In this document: positions 50,174 through 59,299 of the stretch, one piece after another
Layout: each line of letters begins with the position of its first letter
Position numbering within the stretch: the first letter of the stretch is position 1
Origin: Candidozyma auris
Lineage: Eukaryota > Ascomycota > Pichiomycetes > Serinales > Metschnikowiaceae
DNA: 64,000 bases
Direction: 5' to 3'
NCBI RefSeq assembly: GCF_003013715.1
Contig: NC_072814.1
Span: 744,001-808,000 of the forward strand
Made by a program: the position numbers and the translations under genes
Notes under the pieces: generated by a model
Seen by the model: only the letters and a program-made list of their open reading frames with translations
Databases searched by the model: none
What the model was told of the DNA's origin: nothing

Positions 50174-51967
50174 ATGGTGTTTGGGAAGGTTCACGATGGC
50201 ATAAGAGCCCTCTCTGAGCTTTCTGGACTCGACGAAACTAACGTGAAGATTCTCACTACAACCGCTTTATCGTTTCCCTTCTCCATCATCTTCAAAAGAC
50301 TCCCTGACAACAACTACACCCTCAAGAACTGGTACATCATTGCAGTTTCCTCATTCTACGTCTTCGTGATTTGTGAGCTTGGCTCTGGATTGAGGTCTCT
50401 TTTGATCTCTGCCACGGGCACTTATCTTATAACCAGATACTTGAGAACGGACCTGATGCCGTGGATCAACTTCCTCTTTTTAATGGGCCACTTGCTTTCT
50501 ACGCATTTCTTGTTGCAATTCTTCCAGGAGTACGACCCGACTGTTATTGATATTACAGGTGCGCAGATGGTGATGGTGATGAAGCTTTCAGCTTTTGGCT
50601 GGAACGTGCACGATGCTAGAGTTAACGTGGATAATCTCTCGCCGTACTTGAAAACGAGGGTGATCAAAGAGCACCCCAACATCTTGCCATACTTGGGTTA
50701 CGTGTTTTTCTACCCTTCGTTAATGACGGGGCCTGCGTTTGACTATGTGGACTACGACAGATTTATCCACTCGACTTTGTTTGATGATGTGCCTGATGAT
50801 AAGCGCCCAGGAAAGCGCAAGAGAAGAATTCCCAGATCAGGTAAACCTGCGCTTAGAAAAGTGCTTCAGGGATTGTTCTGGGCGGCTCTTTTCGTTGTGA
50901 TGCCCAAATACGTCTCTTTGGATTATGCTCTTGATGAAGGATTTGTTACCGATAAGTCCTTCGTCTACAGGTGTTTCTACTTGTGGGTATTGGGTCTCAC
51001 ATACAGACTCAAGTACTACACAATCTGGCTGATTGCCGAAGGAGCCTGTATTTTGTGTGGCATTGGTTACAACGGCTACGATCCAGACACAGGTAAATTT
51101 AAATGGAACAGAGTACAGAATATTGACCCTGTTGCCTTCGAAACGGGTCAAAACGTTCACACGTGTCTTGAGGCATGGAACATGAACACCAATAAATGGT
51201 TGAAGTACTATGTGTATGTGAGATTAGCCAAGCCCGGTAAGAAGCCGGGGTTTAAGAGCACGCTATGCACCTTTGCAACAAGTGCAGCATGGCACGGAAC
51301 TAGACCAGGATACTACCTTACTTTCGTTATGGGTGCGTTCATGCAGACGCTTGGTAAGATCTACCGAAGGAACATACGTCCCATCTTCTTAGAGGCCGAT
51401 GGAAAGACTCCTAAAAGATCGAAGATCTACTATGATGTTGTCAGTTATATTGTCACGCAGCTTGCGTTCGGTTTCATCGTGCAGCCATTTGTGATCTTGG
51501 ACTTCAAGAAGTCCGTTTATTGCTGGAGCACTGTCTACTTCTACGTGATCATCGCCACTGCCATCACATTAGTTGCATTCAAGGGCCCTTTCAAGAAGCA
51601 GGTGACTGAGTTTTTTCAATCCCATCAAGCAGCACACCGTCTTGCAGAAGAGAAAAAGAAGCAGGAGAAACTTACTGAGCATGAGGCTAGTAAAGTACAC
51701 AAAACCGTCGACAAGGTTCTTAGAAGAGACGGTGGCGACGACATGCCTACGTTGGGTGTTCCGTCGATAGACGAGCTTGAAAACATGTCGAAGGAAGAGT
51801 TAGAAGAGGACATGAGAGAGCTTCAAGTTGCGTGGCAATCATTCAAAGATCGTAAGGGTTTTTCTGACGACATCGACAACTTGAAAGATGCCTACAAGAA
51901 CTTCACCGAAGAAATCGAGGAGATTTTTGAGGAGCAGAGAAAAGCGCTAAAGCAGAAGTCACAGTGA
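50174..51967 (+). CDS. ALE1: MBOAT lysophospholipid acyltransferase
   Basis: A 597-residue, multi-pass membrane protein of the ER. It has the MBOAT catalytic His (His374 in SAAWHGTRPGYYL) and the upstream conserved segment TCLEAWNMNTNKWLKYYVY. It also has the family segments YLGYVFFYPSLMTGPAFDY and GIGYNGYD. Ale1 transfers acyl chains to lyso-phosphatidylcholine, -ethanolamine and related lipids (Lands cycle). The C-terminus is a cytosolic coiled-coil tail rich in Glu/Lys. The frame is also open from an in-frame ATG at 50096, adding 26 residues; MVFGKVHDGI at 50174 matches the family start better (yeast Ale1 is 619). Confidence 0.93.
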   Translation: MVFGKVHDGIRALSELSGLDETNVKILTTTALSFPFSIIFKRLPDNNYTLKNWYIIAVSSFYVFVICELGSGLRSLLISATGTYLITRYLRTDLMPWINFLFLMGHLLSTHFLLQFFQEYDPTVIDITGAQMVMVMKLSAFGWNVHDARVNVDNLSPYLKTRVIKEHPNILPYLGYVFFYPSLMTGPAFDYVDYDRFIHSTLFDDVPDDKRPGKRKRRIPRSGKPALRKVLQGLFWAALFVVMPKYVSLDYALDEGFVTDKSFVYRCFYLWVLGLTYRLKYYTIWLIAEGACILCGIGYNGYDPDTGKFKWNRVQNIDPVAFETGQNVHTCLEAWNMNTNKWLKYYVYVRLAKPGKKPGFKSTLCTFATSAAWHGTRPGYYLTFVMGAFMQTLGKIYRRNIRPIFLEADGKTPKRSKIYYDVVSYIVTQLAFGFIVQPFVILDFKKSVYCWSTVYFYVIIATAITLVAFKGPFKKQVTEFFQSHQAAHRLAEEKKKQEKLTEHEASKVHKTVDKVLRRDGGDDMPTLGVPSIDELENMSKEELEEDMRELQVAWQSFKDRKGFSDDIDNLKDAYKNFTEEIEEIFEEQRKALKQKSQ

Positions 51968-52319
51968 GTCATTGACCAACCAGAGCATGATACTGTTTCT
52001 GGCGTTTTCTGACGTCGTCATCACTGCCACTGTTATCTGTCACACCTGACGTAATCACCGAAGATTGTTCTATTTTCGCACCCAATAGTTGCCATCACTT
52101 TGCTCTCATGTGTAAGACGCATCAGTCTCGGCCGTGCAGGCAAGCAACCTCGTTGCGAGAGAGCAACGCCGCCTTTCGTCTAAGGCTCATACGAGGCACG
52201 ATCTGCCTGAGTACTTAAGTTAACGCTATTCTTCTTCTTTAGAAATAGTTTGTTTTGCCTACACATCATTTTTCTGTTTACTCTACACAAACACTCACAT
52301 AAAGGCATCCAATTTATTC
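51968..52319. other. Intergenic: HEM15 promoter
   Basis: About 350 bp. It contains a CCAAT box (52082-52086) about 235 bp before the HEM15 ATG, compatible with Hap2/3/5 control of a haem gene. Nothing else is recognised. Confidence 0.45.
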
Positions 52320-53459
52320 ATGTTCAGGTCAATCACTAAGGCCTCCATAGGAAGGCTCAGATGGAACTCAACATCTACCAAGTCCCCCACGGGAGTCGTG
52401 TTCATGAACATGGGAGGCCCTAACAAGACCAACGAAACCAATGATTTTTTGACCAGATTATTCTCAGATAAAGATTTGATTCCTCTAGGGCCATTTCAGA
52501 ACATCACGGGTAAGCTAATTGCAAAGATGAGAACCAAGAGCATTGAGGAAAAGTATGACGAAATTGGCGGTGGCTCTCCTATCAGATACTGGTCAGAATA
52601 CCAGTGCGAGAGAGTTTGCAAAAGACTTGACGAGATTCTGCCCGAGCTGGCTCCACACAAGCCATATGTTGCCTTTAGGTACGCCAAACCATTGACCGAG
52701 GATATGTTGGTAAAGTTGAAGGAAGACGGTGTGAAAAGAGCCGTAGCATTTTCTCAGTACCCCCAGTGGTCGAGTTCCACGTCAGCCTCTTCAATGCACG
52801 AGTTGTTTCGCCAACTGAAGGTTTTTGATCCGGAGAAGACCATTAAATGGTCGTTCATTGACAGATGGCCCAAGGCTGATTGCTTGGTGAACCCCTTTGC
52901 CAGATTGATCAACGACAAGCTCGAGGAATTTCCTGCTGAGGATCGTGATAAGGTTGTGATTTTATTTTCGGCGCACTCTTTGCCCATGGAGATTGTCAAC
53001 CGTGGTGACTCGTACCCTGCTGAGGTTGCTGCCTCTGTGTATGCCATCATGGAGAAATTGAAGTTCAAGAACCCATATCGCTTGGTGTGGCAGTCAAAAG
53101 TAGGACCACGTCCTTGGTTGGGTGCCCAAACTACCAGCATCGTTGAGAAGTTGGAGCTTCAGCACGACGACGTCAAGGGCCTCATTTTGGTGCCAGTTGC
53201 ATTTACATCTGATCACATTGAAACACTTCACGAGCTTGACATTGAGCTTTTGGAGGAAGCCAAGAACCCTAAAATCATCAAGCGTGCTGCATCTCTCAAC
53301 GACGACGAGGAGTTTATTTCTGGGTTGGCTGACTTGGTAAAGGAACATATCGAGTCTGGACGCCCATACTCGAGCCAATTAGAATTGGACTGGTTATTAA
53401 GCAAAAAGTACACTTCAGACACGTTTGACCACCCCAGAGAATTATTCTCTGGCCACTAG
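52320..53459 (+). CDS. HEM15: Ferrochelatase
   Basis: A 379-residue mitochondrial inner-membrane enzyme that inserts Fe2+ into protoporphyrin IX, the last step of haem synthesis. A basic presequence (MFRSITKASIGRLRWNS) is followed by GVVFMNMGGP, SPIRYWSEYQ, PYVAFRYAKP, VAFSQYPQWS, the catalytic-site LFSAHSLP (His219) and VAFTSDHIETLHELD. CTG codons at 107 and 110 align with Cys and Thr in S. cerevisiae, supporting Ser decoding. It converges on MED4 with only 23 bp between stops. A CCAAT box is upstream. Confidence 0.97.
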   Translation: MFRSITKASIGRLRWNSTSTKSPTGVVFMNMGGPNKTNETNDFLTRLFSDKDLIPLGPFQNITGKLIAKMRTKSIEEKYDEIGGGSPIRYWSEYQCERVCKRLDEILPELAPHKPYVAFRYAKPLTEDMLVKLKEDGVKRAVAFSQYPQWSSSTSASSMHELFRQLKVFDPEKTIKWSFIDRWPKADCLVNPFARLINDKLEEFPAEDRDKVVILFSAHSLPMEIVNRGDSYPAEVAASVYAIMEKLKFKNPYRLVWQSKVGPRPWLGAQTTSIVEKLELQHDDVKGLILVPVAFTSDHIETLHELDIELLEEAKNPKIIKRAASLNDDEEFISGLADLVKEHIESGRPYSSQLELDWLLSKKYTSDTFDHPRELFSGH

Positions 53460-53482
53460 TTATGACATTAATGTATATATTT

Positions 53483-54439
53483 CTATTCTGAATCATCCTC
53501 CGAGTCATCACCATCAAAGAGATCCAAATCAAGCGCATGTGAAGCCTTTGCTGGCTCTGTTGCTGTCCCTGCCGTAGCTGTTCCTCTTGTAGAAGGTGCA
53601 CCAGGCTCTTTCGGTGCTTTCGGCGCGTCCATATCCTCCACGTCTTCCATCTCAACATCCTCATCATCTTCAACGACCTTTTGTTCTGGCTCGCCAAGCT
53701 CTGCCTTGATAATCTCCTCTGATTTAAGTGATGCCAAAGCAAGCATTCCACGGCGCAATGCATCTTCGGCGGGCCAAATGAAGTTATTGGGGTGAGGCAA
53801 TTGACCGCTGGCGGTAGTTGGAGCTTTTGAAAATTTCGCAAGTTTCATGGAGTAGTCAAGTAGCTCCTGAACACCAATTTCTTTAAGTCGTGAATCTCTT
53901 GATGATTGACGATCTGCCGGTAATTTCGGGAGCTGCCTTAGCTCGGATCGACAAGCGATCAACTCTTTTAAAAACCGAGTGCTCACTTGGCTCAACTGAT
54001 TATTCTCCGTTCGGAGCTTTTCGATCTCAGCACCCAATTCCTGACTTTTTCGAACATTCAACTTTTCTGTAGTGAGATTTTTATCCATCTGTATAAGCTT
54101 TCCCACCTGACTCGGTAAATTTTCCTCCCTAAATGTCGAAATGCTCTGTGAGAGTTCACGCAACTCATGTTCAAACTCTCGAATACTCCTCATTATAGGA
54201 AGAGACTCGAACAATTCCGTCTGCTCTTGATTCTTGATTTTTGACTCAACCGAATTTGATGTCACAGGTAGACTCTTTGTGGGATTTAGTGATGAAGAAA
54301 CATATGTGCTCGGAGTGTTAGGTCTGGAAGAGGGTCGGCTGTTTACGCCAGGTACACTAAGTTGATTGAGTTTGGCAGATGATCCAATACGAGACACTGG
54401 TCCTGAACTCGTAGGTGCATCTTTTTTGTACGGGAGCAT
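53483..54439 (-). CDS. MED4: Mediator complex subunit Med4
   Basis: A 318-residue protein starting MLPYKKDAPTSS. A Ser/Pro-rich N-terminus leads to coiled coils (about 90-200). The Med4 hallmark NFIWPAEDALRRGMLALAS follows (about 230-250), and then a Glu/Asp-rich acidic tail. Med4 is an essential subunit of the Mediator middle module linking activators to Pol II. An open extension upstream to 54520 begins with a TTG, so the ATG at 54439 is used. It diverges from CMG1 over about 130 bp and converges on HEM15. Confidence 0.9.
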   Translation of the reverse strand: MLPYKKDAPTSSGPVSRIGSSAKLNQLSVPGVNSRPSSRPNTPSTYVSSSLNPTKSLPVTSNSVESKIKNQEQTELFESLPIMRSIREFEHELRELSQSISTFREENLPSQVGKLIQMDKNLTTEKLNVRKSQELGAEIEKLRTENNQLSQVSTRFLKELIACRSELRQLPKLPADRQSSRDSRLKEIGVQELLDYSMKLAKFSKAPTTASGQLPHPNNFIWPAEDALRRGMLALASLKSEEIIKAELGEPEQKVVEDDEDVEMEDVEDMDAPKAPKEPGAPSTRGTATAGTATEPAKASHALDLDLFDGDDSEDDSE

Positions 54440-54569
54440 GAAAGGAGCGTGGGGTTTGTTGGTGACAAGGAAGTATAGTGTACTTGAGGTGAGTACTACA
54501 ATCCGCGCTGGAAGCAACAATAGACACTGAAGAGAAACATTGAGTTGACATCAAAGATGTGTCTTCGAT

Positions 54570-55343
54570 ATGAGTAATTTAATTGGCTCAGACGATGAAG
54601 ACGAGTTTGAGTTCAAAGCTCCAGTGAAAAAGTTGAAGCTCGAAAAATCTCCAATATCCACAGACTTCGAGCCCAGTGATGACTACATGGAATTCAGCGT
54701 TGAGGAGGACAAGCTTGTTGATTCAAAGGGTTCAAAGAAAAACTCTTTGGAGACCTCTTTGCTCGAAAGCAAATCCATAGGATTATCCATGATGCAAAGA
54801 ATGGGATTCCTGATTGGTGACAGCTTAGGTCTCTCAAAGGATGCCGCCAAGGAGCCTGTCAAAGTTGTACCCAAACATGATAAACTAGGCATTGGCGCCT
54901 CCTCTAAGCTAAGAATCAAACAAAATTTGAATAGACAGACCGTGGATCGCTACTTGAGGACACAGCTGGTAAAGGAGAGGCAACGAAGAGCGACGTGTGA
55001 TATACTTAAACTCCAAAGATTCTGTCTCAACTCATCCGGAGATGTGGACAGAATTCAAAGCATAGAGCAAGCAAAATCTGTGAACTGCCTATGGAGATCT
55101 TTGGCTTTAGAAATGGTGTGTAAGCCACGGAACGGAAGAATTTTCGACCACAAGACCGAGGCATCGAGTACTCTGGAGTTCGAGAGTGCGGAGCCCACGA
55201 GCAAACTTGAACATCTCTCCGCTTTACTAGATTATGCTCGAGAAAACCATTTTTATTGTCTCTACTGTCTGGTGGAATACAATGATGCCGAGGAGATGAG
55301 GGCGCATTGCCCCGGAAAATATGTGGAGTCTCACACACTCTGA
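54570..55343 (+). CDS. CMG1: G-patch / DUF4187 protein (YLR271W-like, GPATCH11 family)
   Basis: A 257-residue protein. An acidic N-terminus precedes a degenerate G-patch (about 72-115, SIGLSMMQRMGF and SLGL), which has lost some of the usual glycines. A conserved basic region (VDRYLRTQLVKERQRRATC) follows. The C-terminal DUF4187 includes the zinc-like FYCLYCLVEYNDAEEMRAHC. This matches S. cerevisiae YLR271W (CMG1) and animal GPATCH11. Such proteins are thought to work with DEAH-box helicases, but the function is poorly known. Its TGA abuts the stop of NAM8 with no spacer. Confidence 0.85.
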   Translation: MSNLIGSDDEDEFEFKAPVKKLKLEKSPISTDFEPSDDYMEFSVEEDKLVDSKGSKKNSLETSLLESKSIGLSMMQRMGFLIGDSLGLSKDAAKEPVKVVPKHDKLGIGASSKLRIKQNLNRQTVDRYLRTQLVKERQRRATCDILKLQRFCLNSSGDVDRIQSIEQAKSVNCLWRSLALEMVCKPRNGRIFDHKTEASSTLEFESAEPTSKLEHLSALLDYARENHFYCLYCLVEYNDAEEMRAHCPGKYVESHTL

Positions 55344-56711
55344 TCAAAATGCCAGCATCAAGTAGTCGTCGCGTTCTTTCTTCTTTTGCTCCTCGATGGC
55401 ATCATATTCTGCTACAGTCAAAAACTCATTCTGTGTATGAAGCTGTAACGCATCAACTTGATCCTTGTCGAGATCCTCAAAGACGACATTGGACGGTAGA
55501 TCACCTAGTAGTAGGGGAGCTTTGCTTGCCGCATGATAAGTGTCCGACATTTCAACAGGATGAAACCCAACCTTCCCTGTATCTGTCCTCTCTTCTCTTC
55601 CCCAGCGTAGAGCCACAGGATTGTTGTTAATAATAAATCCATACATGAAATGCATTGCTGATTCCGCATCTCGCCTCAACAAATACTTGATATGTGCAAA
55701 GCCATTCTTGTAGTTCATTCTACAGTAAACAATGTGGCCGAATGGCAAGAAATGGCCTAGAAGTTCGTCTCGAGTGATGGACCTTGTTATACCCTTCACT
55801 TTTATGACAGTATTATAAGGGTCAGTAAAAGGTCCAAGCGGCGGGTGGCTCTGACTCAATTTTACAGAAGATGGCACAGTCATTTCAGTTTTCTTAGGGT
55901 CAGCGGTGGGGGTATCACTTCTGGATGCATGACTAACTCTGATAGGTTTTCCTGCTAAAATAGATCCGCTCATGTTCTGCAAAGCGTGTTTCTGACTTTC
56001 CTCGTTATTGAATCTCACGAACCCAAAACCCTTACTTGTTTTCGTTGAAAAGTCCATCATTATCTTGACATTACGCACAGCTCCCGGGTACTCTTTGAGA
56101 AAGTGATTGAAAAGCATAGGTTCAGTGATCTCTGGAGCCAAGTCACCTACAAAAACTGACCACTCGTTATTGGGCATGCTGCCTTTTGAACCCGGTAGTC
56201 CTCGCTGATACCCACCGAACTGCTCGTTCCTCGAAGCGTAGTTAAGCTTAAATAAACGATTGTATCCTGGTACCGGTGTCTGGTTCTTCTGTAAAGCAGC
56301 AAGCACTTCTTGAGGTGAGGCAAACGTTACAAAACAGTACAGCGGTTTACCCACTCGGTCCCTCATGATCTTCACATTTGTCGGCGATTCCCCAGCGTTC
56401 CTCCAGATTTTCATGATTGTGTCTTCATTCCACAAAGGGTCCAAGTCTCCCATCCACAATTGGTTTTCAGTTTGTGTCTGCGTATACACCAGATGGCTGG
56501 CACCTTGTCTAGAAGGGTTGTAACGTGGCTGACGGTTTCCCTGGTACGAACCTCTTCCCTGGCCAGGTCTATATTGCGACCCTCGACTATCGTATTGCTG
56601 ACGGCCCCGAGAAGACGCGTAGCCACCGTTATTGTATCCATGTCCACGAGATTCTTGAGGCCTATATTGATCACCTCCTTGCCTATGGCCTCCTCCGGGG
56701 TAGTAAGACAT
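55344..56711 (-). CDS. NAM8: RRM protein of the Nam8/Ngr1 family
   Basis: A 455-residue RNA-binding protein. An Arg/Gly/Tyr-rich N-terminus (about 1-72) resembles RGG-type regions. It has three RRMs: RRM1 (about 83-160, NQLWMGDLDPLW and LYCFVTFAS), RRM2 (about 187-265, WSVFVGDLAPE and KGFGFVRF) and RRM3 (about 293-370, NTVIKVKGI and GFAHIKY). Nam8 is a U1 snRNP-associated factor that helps recognise weak 5' splice sites, notably in meiosis. The related Ngr1 paralogue is less likely because of the length and the third RRM context. The shared stop region with CMG1 means the two 3' UTRs must overlap the opposite gene. Confidence 0.87.
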   Translation of the reverse strand: MSYYPGGGHRQGGDQYRPQESRGHGYNNGGYASSRGRQQYDSRGSQYRPGQGRGSYQGNRQPRYNPSRQGASHLVYTQTQTENQLWMGDLDPLWNEDTIMKIWRNAGESPTNVKIMRDRVGKPLYCFVTFASPQEVLAALQKNQTPVPGYNRLFKLNYASRNEQFGGYQRGLPGSKGSMPNNEWSVFVGDLAPEITEPMLFNHFLKEYPGAVRNVKIMMDFSTKTSKGFGFVRFNNEESQKHALQNMSGSILAGKPIRVSHASRSDTPTADPKKTEMTVPSSVKLSQSHPPLGPFTDPYNTVIKVKGITRSITRDELLGHFLPFGHIVYCRMNYKNGFAHIKYLLRRDAESAMHFMYGFIINNNPVALRWGREERTDTGKVGFHPVEMSDTYHAASKAPLLLGDLPSNVVFEDLDKDQVDALQLHTQNEFLTVAEYDAIEEQKKKERDDYLMLAF

Positions 56712-57360
56712 GCCGAATGGAGAGATGTGCTCTCTAGAGAGATGTGCGTCTGTATCTGTTCCACGCAGGTCTGTGGTAATAAACTGAAGGGTATACTTTA
56801 TTTTGGAGAGAAGATCAGAAGAAAGTGGCTGTGATAAGAGTTTGAATCGCTCTGTGAGATTTTGGTCTTTGGCTTACTGGTCAATTTTCTCGAAAGGTAC
56901 ATTCACGTTACTAAACTATAGAAAACAGACACTTAGGACATGGTGATGCTACTTCTCCTTTCTCTTATCTTCAAAATTTTTATCAATTCAGTAACTAGTA
57001 ATAGATCGAATTCGATTATAGTCATTTGAATTATTGGACTACGTGATTATTTTACTATAACTGTGAATTTCACGTTTGATAGTGTTGGTTGCAAATTTCC
57101 TGAGGGCTACAAGCATTGAGTACACACATATTGTTGACGCCCGCACAAACCACGACAAAAAAGAGATGAAATTCAAAGACTCTGTCAGGACTTCAGTATG
57201 GAAATCTTGTTTACTTTTATCAATTCGACTGCTCGTCTATAGTATCTCCACCGGTCACTACTACCTGACCTGCACATTTCCATCGAGTCTGGTGCACCAA
57301 TAAAAAATCCTCGAATCGTATTATTCAAACTTTCAAGTCTCATCAACAATACGAATTACC
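56712..57360. other. Intergenic: divergent promoters of NAM8 and a mitochondrial protein gene
   Basis: About 650 bp, AT-rich. One ATTGG (inverse CCAAT) lies at 57033-57037. A 75-codon frame at 57076-57303 opens with TTG and has no domain. No RNA gene is recognised. Confidence 0.45.
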
Positions 57361-57690
57361 ATGTTCACAAGATCTGCTGGGCTTCGTGCCGTTTCCCGTA
57401 TATCAAGAAGACTTCAATCCCATGCCAGCCATTCTTCCGAAACGACGAAGTCTGCTCCTTTCAACAACAAGTACAACTTCAACGTCAACCCTCCCCCAAT
57501 CCACCTGTACTGGAACCAGAAAAACTCGCTAGTCCTTTTCGCCTTTGTTCCTCTTTTTGTTGGTGTTGGGTATTTGGGTAAGTACACTGGCTCTAATACG
57601 CCTGGCTTCGAAGGGTTGTTGGAGTTTGCTGAGTCTGAGAGTTCTCCAGTGAAGGAGATCAAGTTTGGAGAGCCACAATTGAGAAAGTAG
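57361..57690 (+). CDS. Small mitochondrial single-pass membrane protein, possibly a complex I accessory subunit
   Basis: A 109-residue protein. The N-terminus (MFTRSAGLRAVSRISRRLQS) is Arg/Ser-rich with no acidic residues, a strong mitochondrial presequence. One membrane segment follows at about 55-73 (SLVLFAFVPLFVGVGYLG) after a PPPIHLYWNQKN segment, and a soluble tail faces the other side. The layout (presequence, one TM, about 12 kDa) is that of small accessory subunits of respiratory complexes, and the next gene is a clear complex I subunit. I do not recognise the family with certainty; an NDUFB11/ESSS-like or other accessory subunit is only a guess. Confidence 0.75.
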   Translation: MFTRSAGLRAVSRISRRLQSHASHSSETTKSAPFNNKYNFNVNPPPIHLYWNQKNSLVLFAFVPLFVGVGYLGKYTGSNTPGFEGLLEFAESESSPVKEIKFGEPQLRK

Positions 57691-57750
57691 ACTTTTTGAA
57701 AGACCAAGAGAAATGACCCGTATTTACAAGATGCATGTATATCAAATTAA

Positions 57751-57840
57751 GGAGTTTAGCTCCTAGCATATCACTAAGGCAGCGCCTTTAGGTATATCAG
57801 GTCTCCGCTGCCAGCATTAAGCCAGCACCTTAGTGTGCTA
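57751..57840 (+). other. Folded-looking segment: nested stems downstream of the 109-residue gene
   Basis: CACTAAGG (57772-57779) is complementary to CCTTAGTG (57828-57835). Inside it GGCAGCG (57778-57784) is complementary to CGCTGCC (57806-57812), so the two stems can stack as CACTAA plus GGCAGCG. A smaller GGAG/CTCC hairpin precedes them (57751-57763). This could be a 3' UTR structure or a small RNA; no known family signature was identified. Confidence 0.45.
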
Positions 57841-57904
57841 CTAAATAACAATAATAAAGACATTAGAATGAATATTTTTGATTTTTATTAGCCATTCACG
57901 TATC

Positions 57905-57979
57905 ATTGGCATAGCTCAATCTTCACTAACTGATGGTGCGACGTGCGCAAACCAATTATTTTCAACTCTTTTTAATTGG
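57905..57979. promoter_or_regulatory. Cluster of three CCAAT boxes upstream of the NDUFB8-like gene
   Basis: ATTGG 57905-57909, CCAAT 57952-57956 and ATTGG 57975-57979, 64-138 bp before the ATG. In yeasts the Hap2/3/5 complex binds CCAAT and activates respiratory genes; in Candida it is also iron-responsive. Confidence 0.5.
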
Positions 57980-58042
57980 GCGGAAAACCCAACCTCTATA
58001 CATTCACTTTAAACTCCAACTCCTGCCACAATCCTTAATCAG

Positions 58043-58633
58043 ATGTTGTCCAGATTGGGTTTCAGAGCTGCCGGTAGGCTCCCACGCTTGTCGATGAGCA
58101 GTATTAGAAGTTTGACCACTGAAACCACAATCACAGACCATGCCACCGGTAGAGTGATCAAGTTGACAGACCCAGCACACCCAGAGTTGGCAGACTACCC
58201 CAATCCAAAGCCCGAACTAGCACAAGACAAGGACCCATATGCCAAGTACGATTTTCCACAAATGAGAAGGAACTACGGTGACAAATTGAACATTGACGAT
58301 GACTTGTACGACATGTGGTCGCCAGACTATTTTCAGTTCGTTTCCGACAGCACTGCCTTAAAACACAATGCCATTTTCTTCTCCACCATCCTAGCCCTTG
58401 CTGGAGCTGTATACTTCCTTGAGCTCAACCCAGAAAAGCCAGCCATGCCTAGAGCTTACCCATACAACGGTTTGGCTAAGGACTTGGGCTCGGGCTCCGA
58501 GAAGACAGACTACTTTTACAAAGTCAGAACTGACGAAGGTGCTGCCGAACTTGGTGTGTTATCAGAGGATGACGATGTCAAGGCCCAAAGGGTTGCTTAC
58601 GAGGAGGCCAACTCTGACTTCATCAAGGCTTGA
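58043..58633 (+). CDS. NDUFB8-like subunit of mitochondrial complex I (fungal ASHI subunit)
   Basis: A 196-residue protein. A basic presequence (MLSRLGFRAAGRLPRLSMSS) is followed by the family signature DKDPYAKYDFPQMRRNYGD and DDLYDMWSPDYF (about 70-110). One membrane segment (about 115-133, NAIFFSTILALAGAVYFLEL) precedes an intermembrane C-terminal part. This matches NDUFB8/ASHI, an accessory subunit of the complex I membrane arm. Its presence implies a respiring yeast with proton-pumping complex I, unlike S. cerevisiae. CCAAT boxes upstream suggest Hap control. Confidence 0.85.
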   Translation: MLSRLGFRAAGRLPRLSMSSIRSLTTETTITDHATGRVIKLTDPAHPELADYPNPKPELAQDKDPYAKYDFPQMRRNYGDKLNIDDDLYDMWSPDYFQFVSDSTALKHNAIFFSTILALAGAVYFLELNPEKPAMPRAYPYNGLAKDLGSGSEKTDYFYKVRTDEGAAELGVLSEDDDVKAQRVAYEEANSDFIKA

Positions 58634-59299
58634 ATGTATCATAACCACACATAGCATAATATAAACGTAACGAGTTGAAATTCGGCGTAGATCGGATACT
58701 CTATGTTTGATCCCAAACACACTTCTCTAATTATAGGTTTCCATATTTGTGTCTATCAAGCCAATTTATGTCTATCAAGTTGAAACAAAATTCGTCGATC
58801 ATCATTATGTGATTCTCTTTGCAACTAGATTCTTAATCTTAAAGTGAACTATTGCAGATCCTGTTTTGTTCATAAGAAGATTCCGCAGATTTCATCTTCT
58901 TTCACCTGACAAATATACTCAACTCTGTACGTTATTTGATTTCATATTCGTCTTTGAAGGGCGTTTGTTGCAGAATTGCGCGGGGTTGCAAAACGATGCA
59001 TCTTCCCTCCTAGATAACTCCATCACACAAGTCAAAAAAATAATAGAGAAAGCTATAGCCTGACTATTTCAATTCATTGTAAAAATCAGGTGCTGCGAAC
59101 TTATCCTTTAATTTTTTTTTTTTTTCAATTTTTTGGCCCGTTAAACTCGTCCTCCTTACTCAAGAAAAGTATAAAGACGTGGTCCTGAGATATTCCTGTA
59201 CATAATCTACATTTGTCTCTTCTTTCATGATAAACATTTCAAAATCACCTTTCCAACGCCTATTTCCACTCGAACACTCCACCACTTTTGGTAATCAGT
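58634..59299. other. Intergenic: SWR1 promoter
   Basis: About 670 bp, AT-rich, with a T-run near 59112-59125 typical of a nucleosome-depleted yeast promoter. Short frames open here without ATG or domain. No RNA gene is recognised. Confidence 0.45.

Larger units (their letters stand above)
57691..58042. other. Intergenic: downstream folded segment and promoter of the NDUFB8-like gene
   Basis: About 350 bp. The left part contains nested complementary segments (57751-57840). The right part has three CCAAT/ATTGG pentamers (57905-57909, 57952-57956, 57975-57979) close to the next ATG. Confidence 0.5.
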
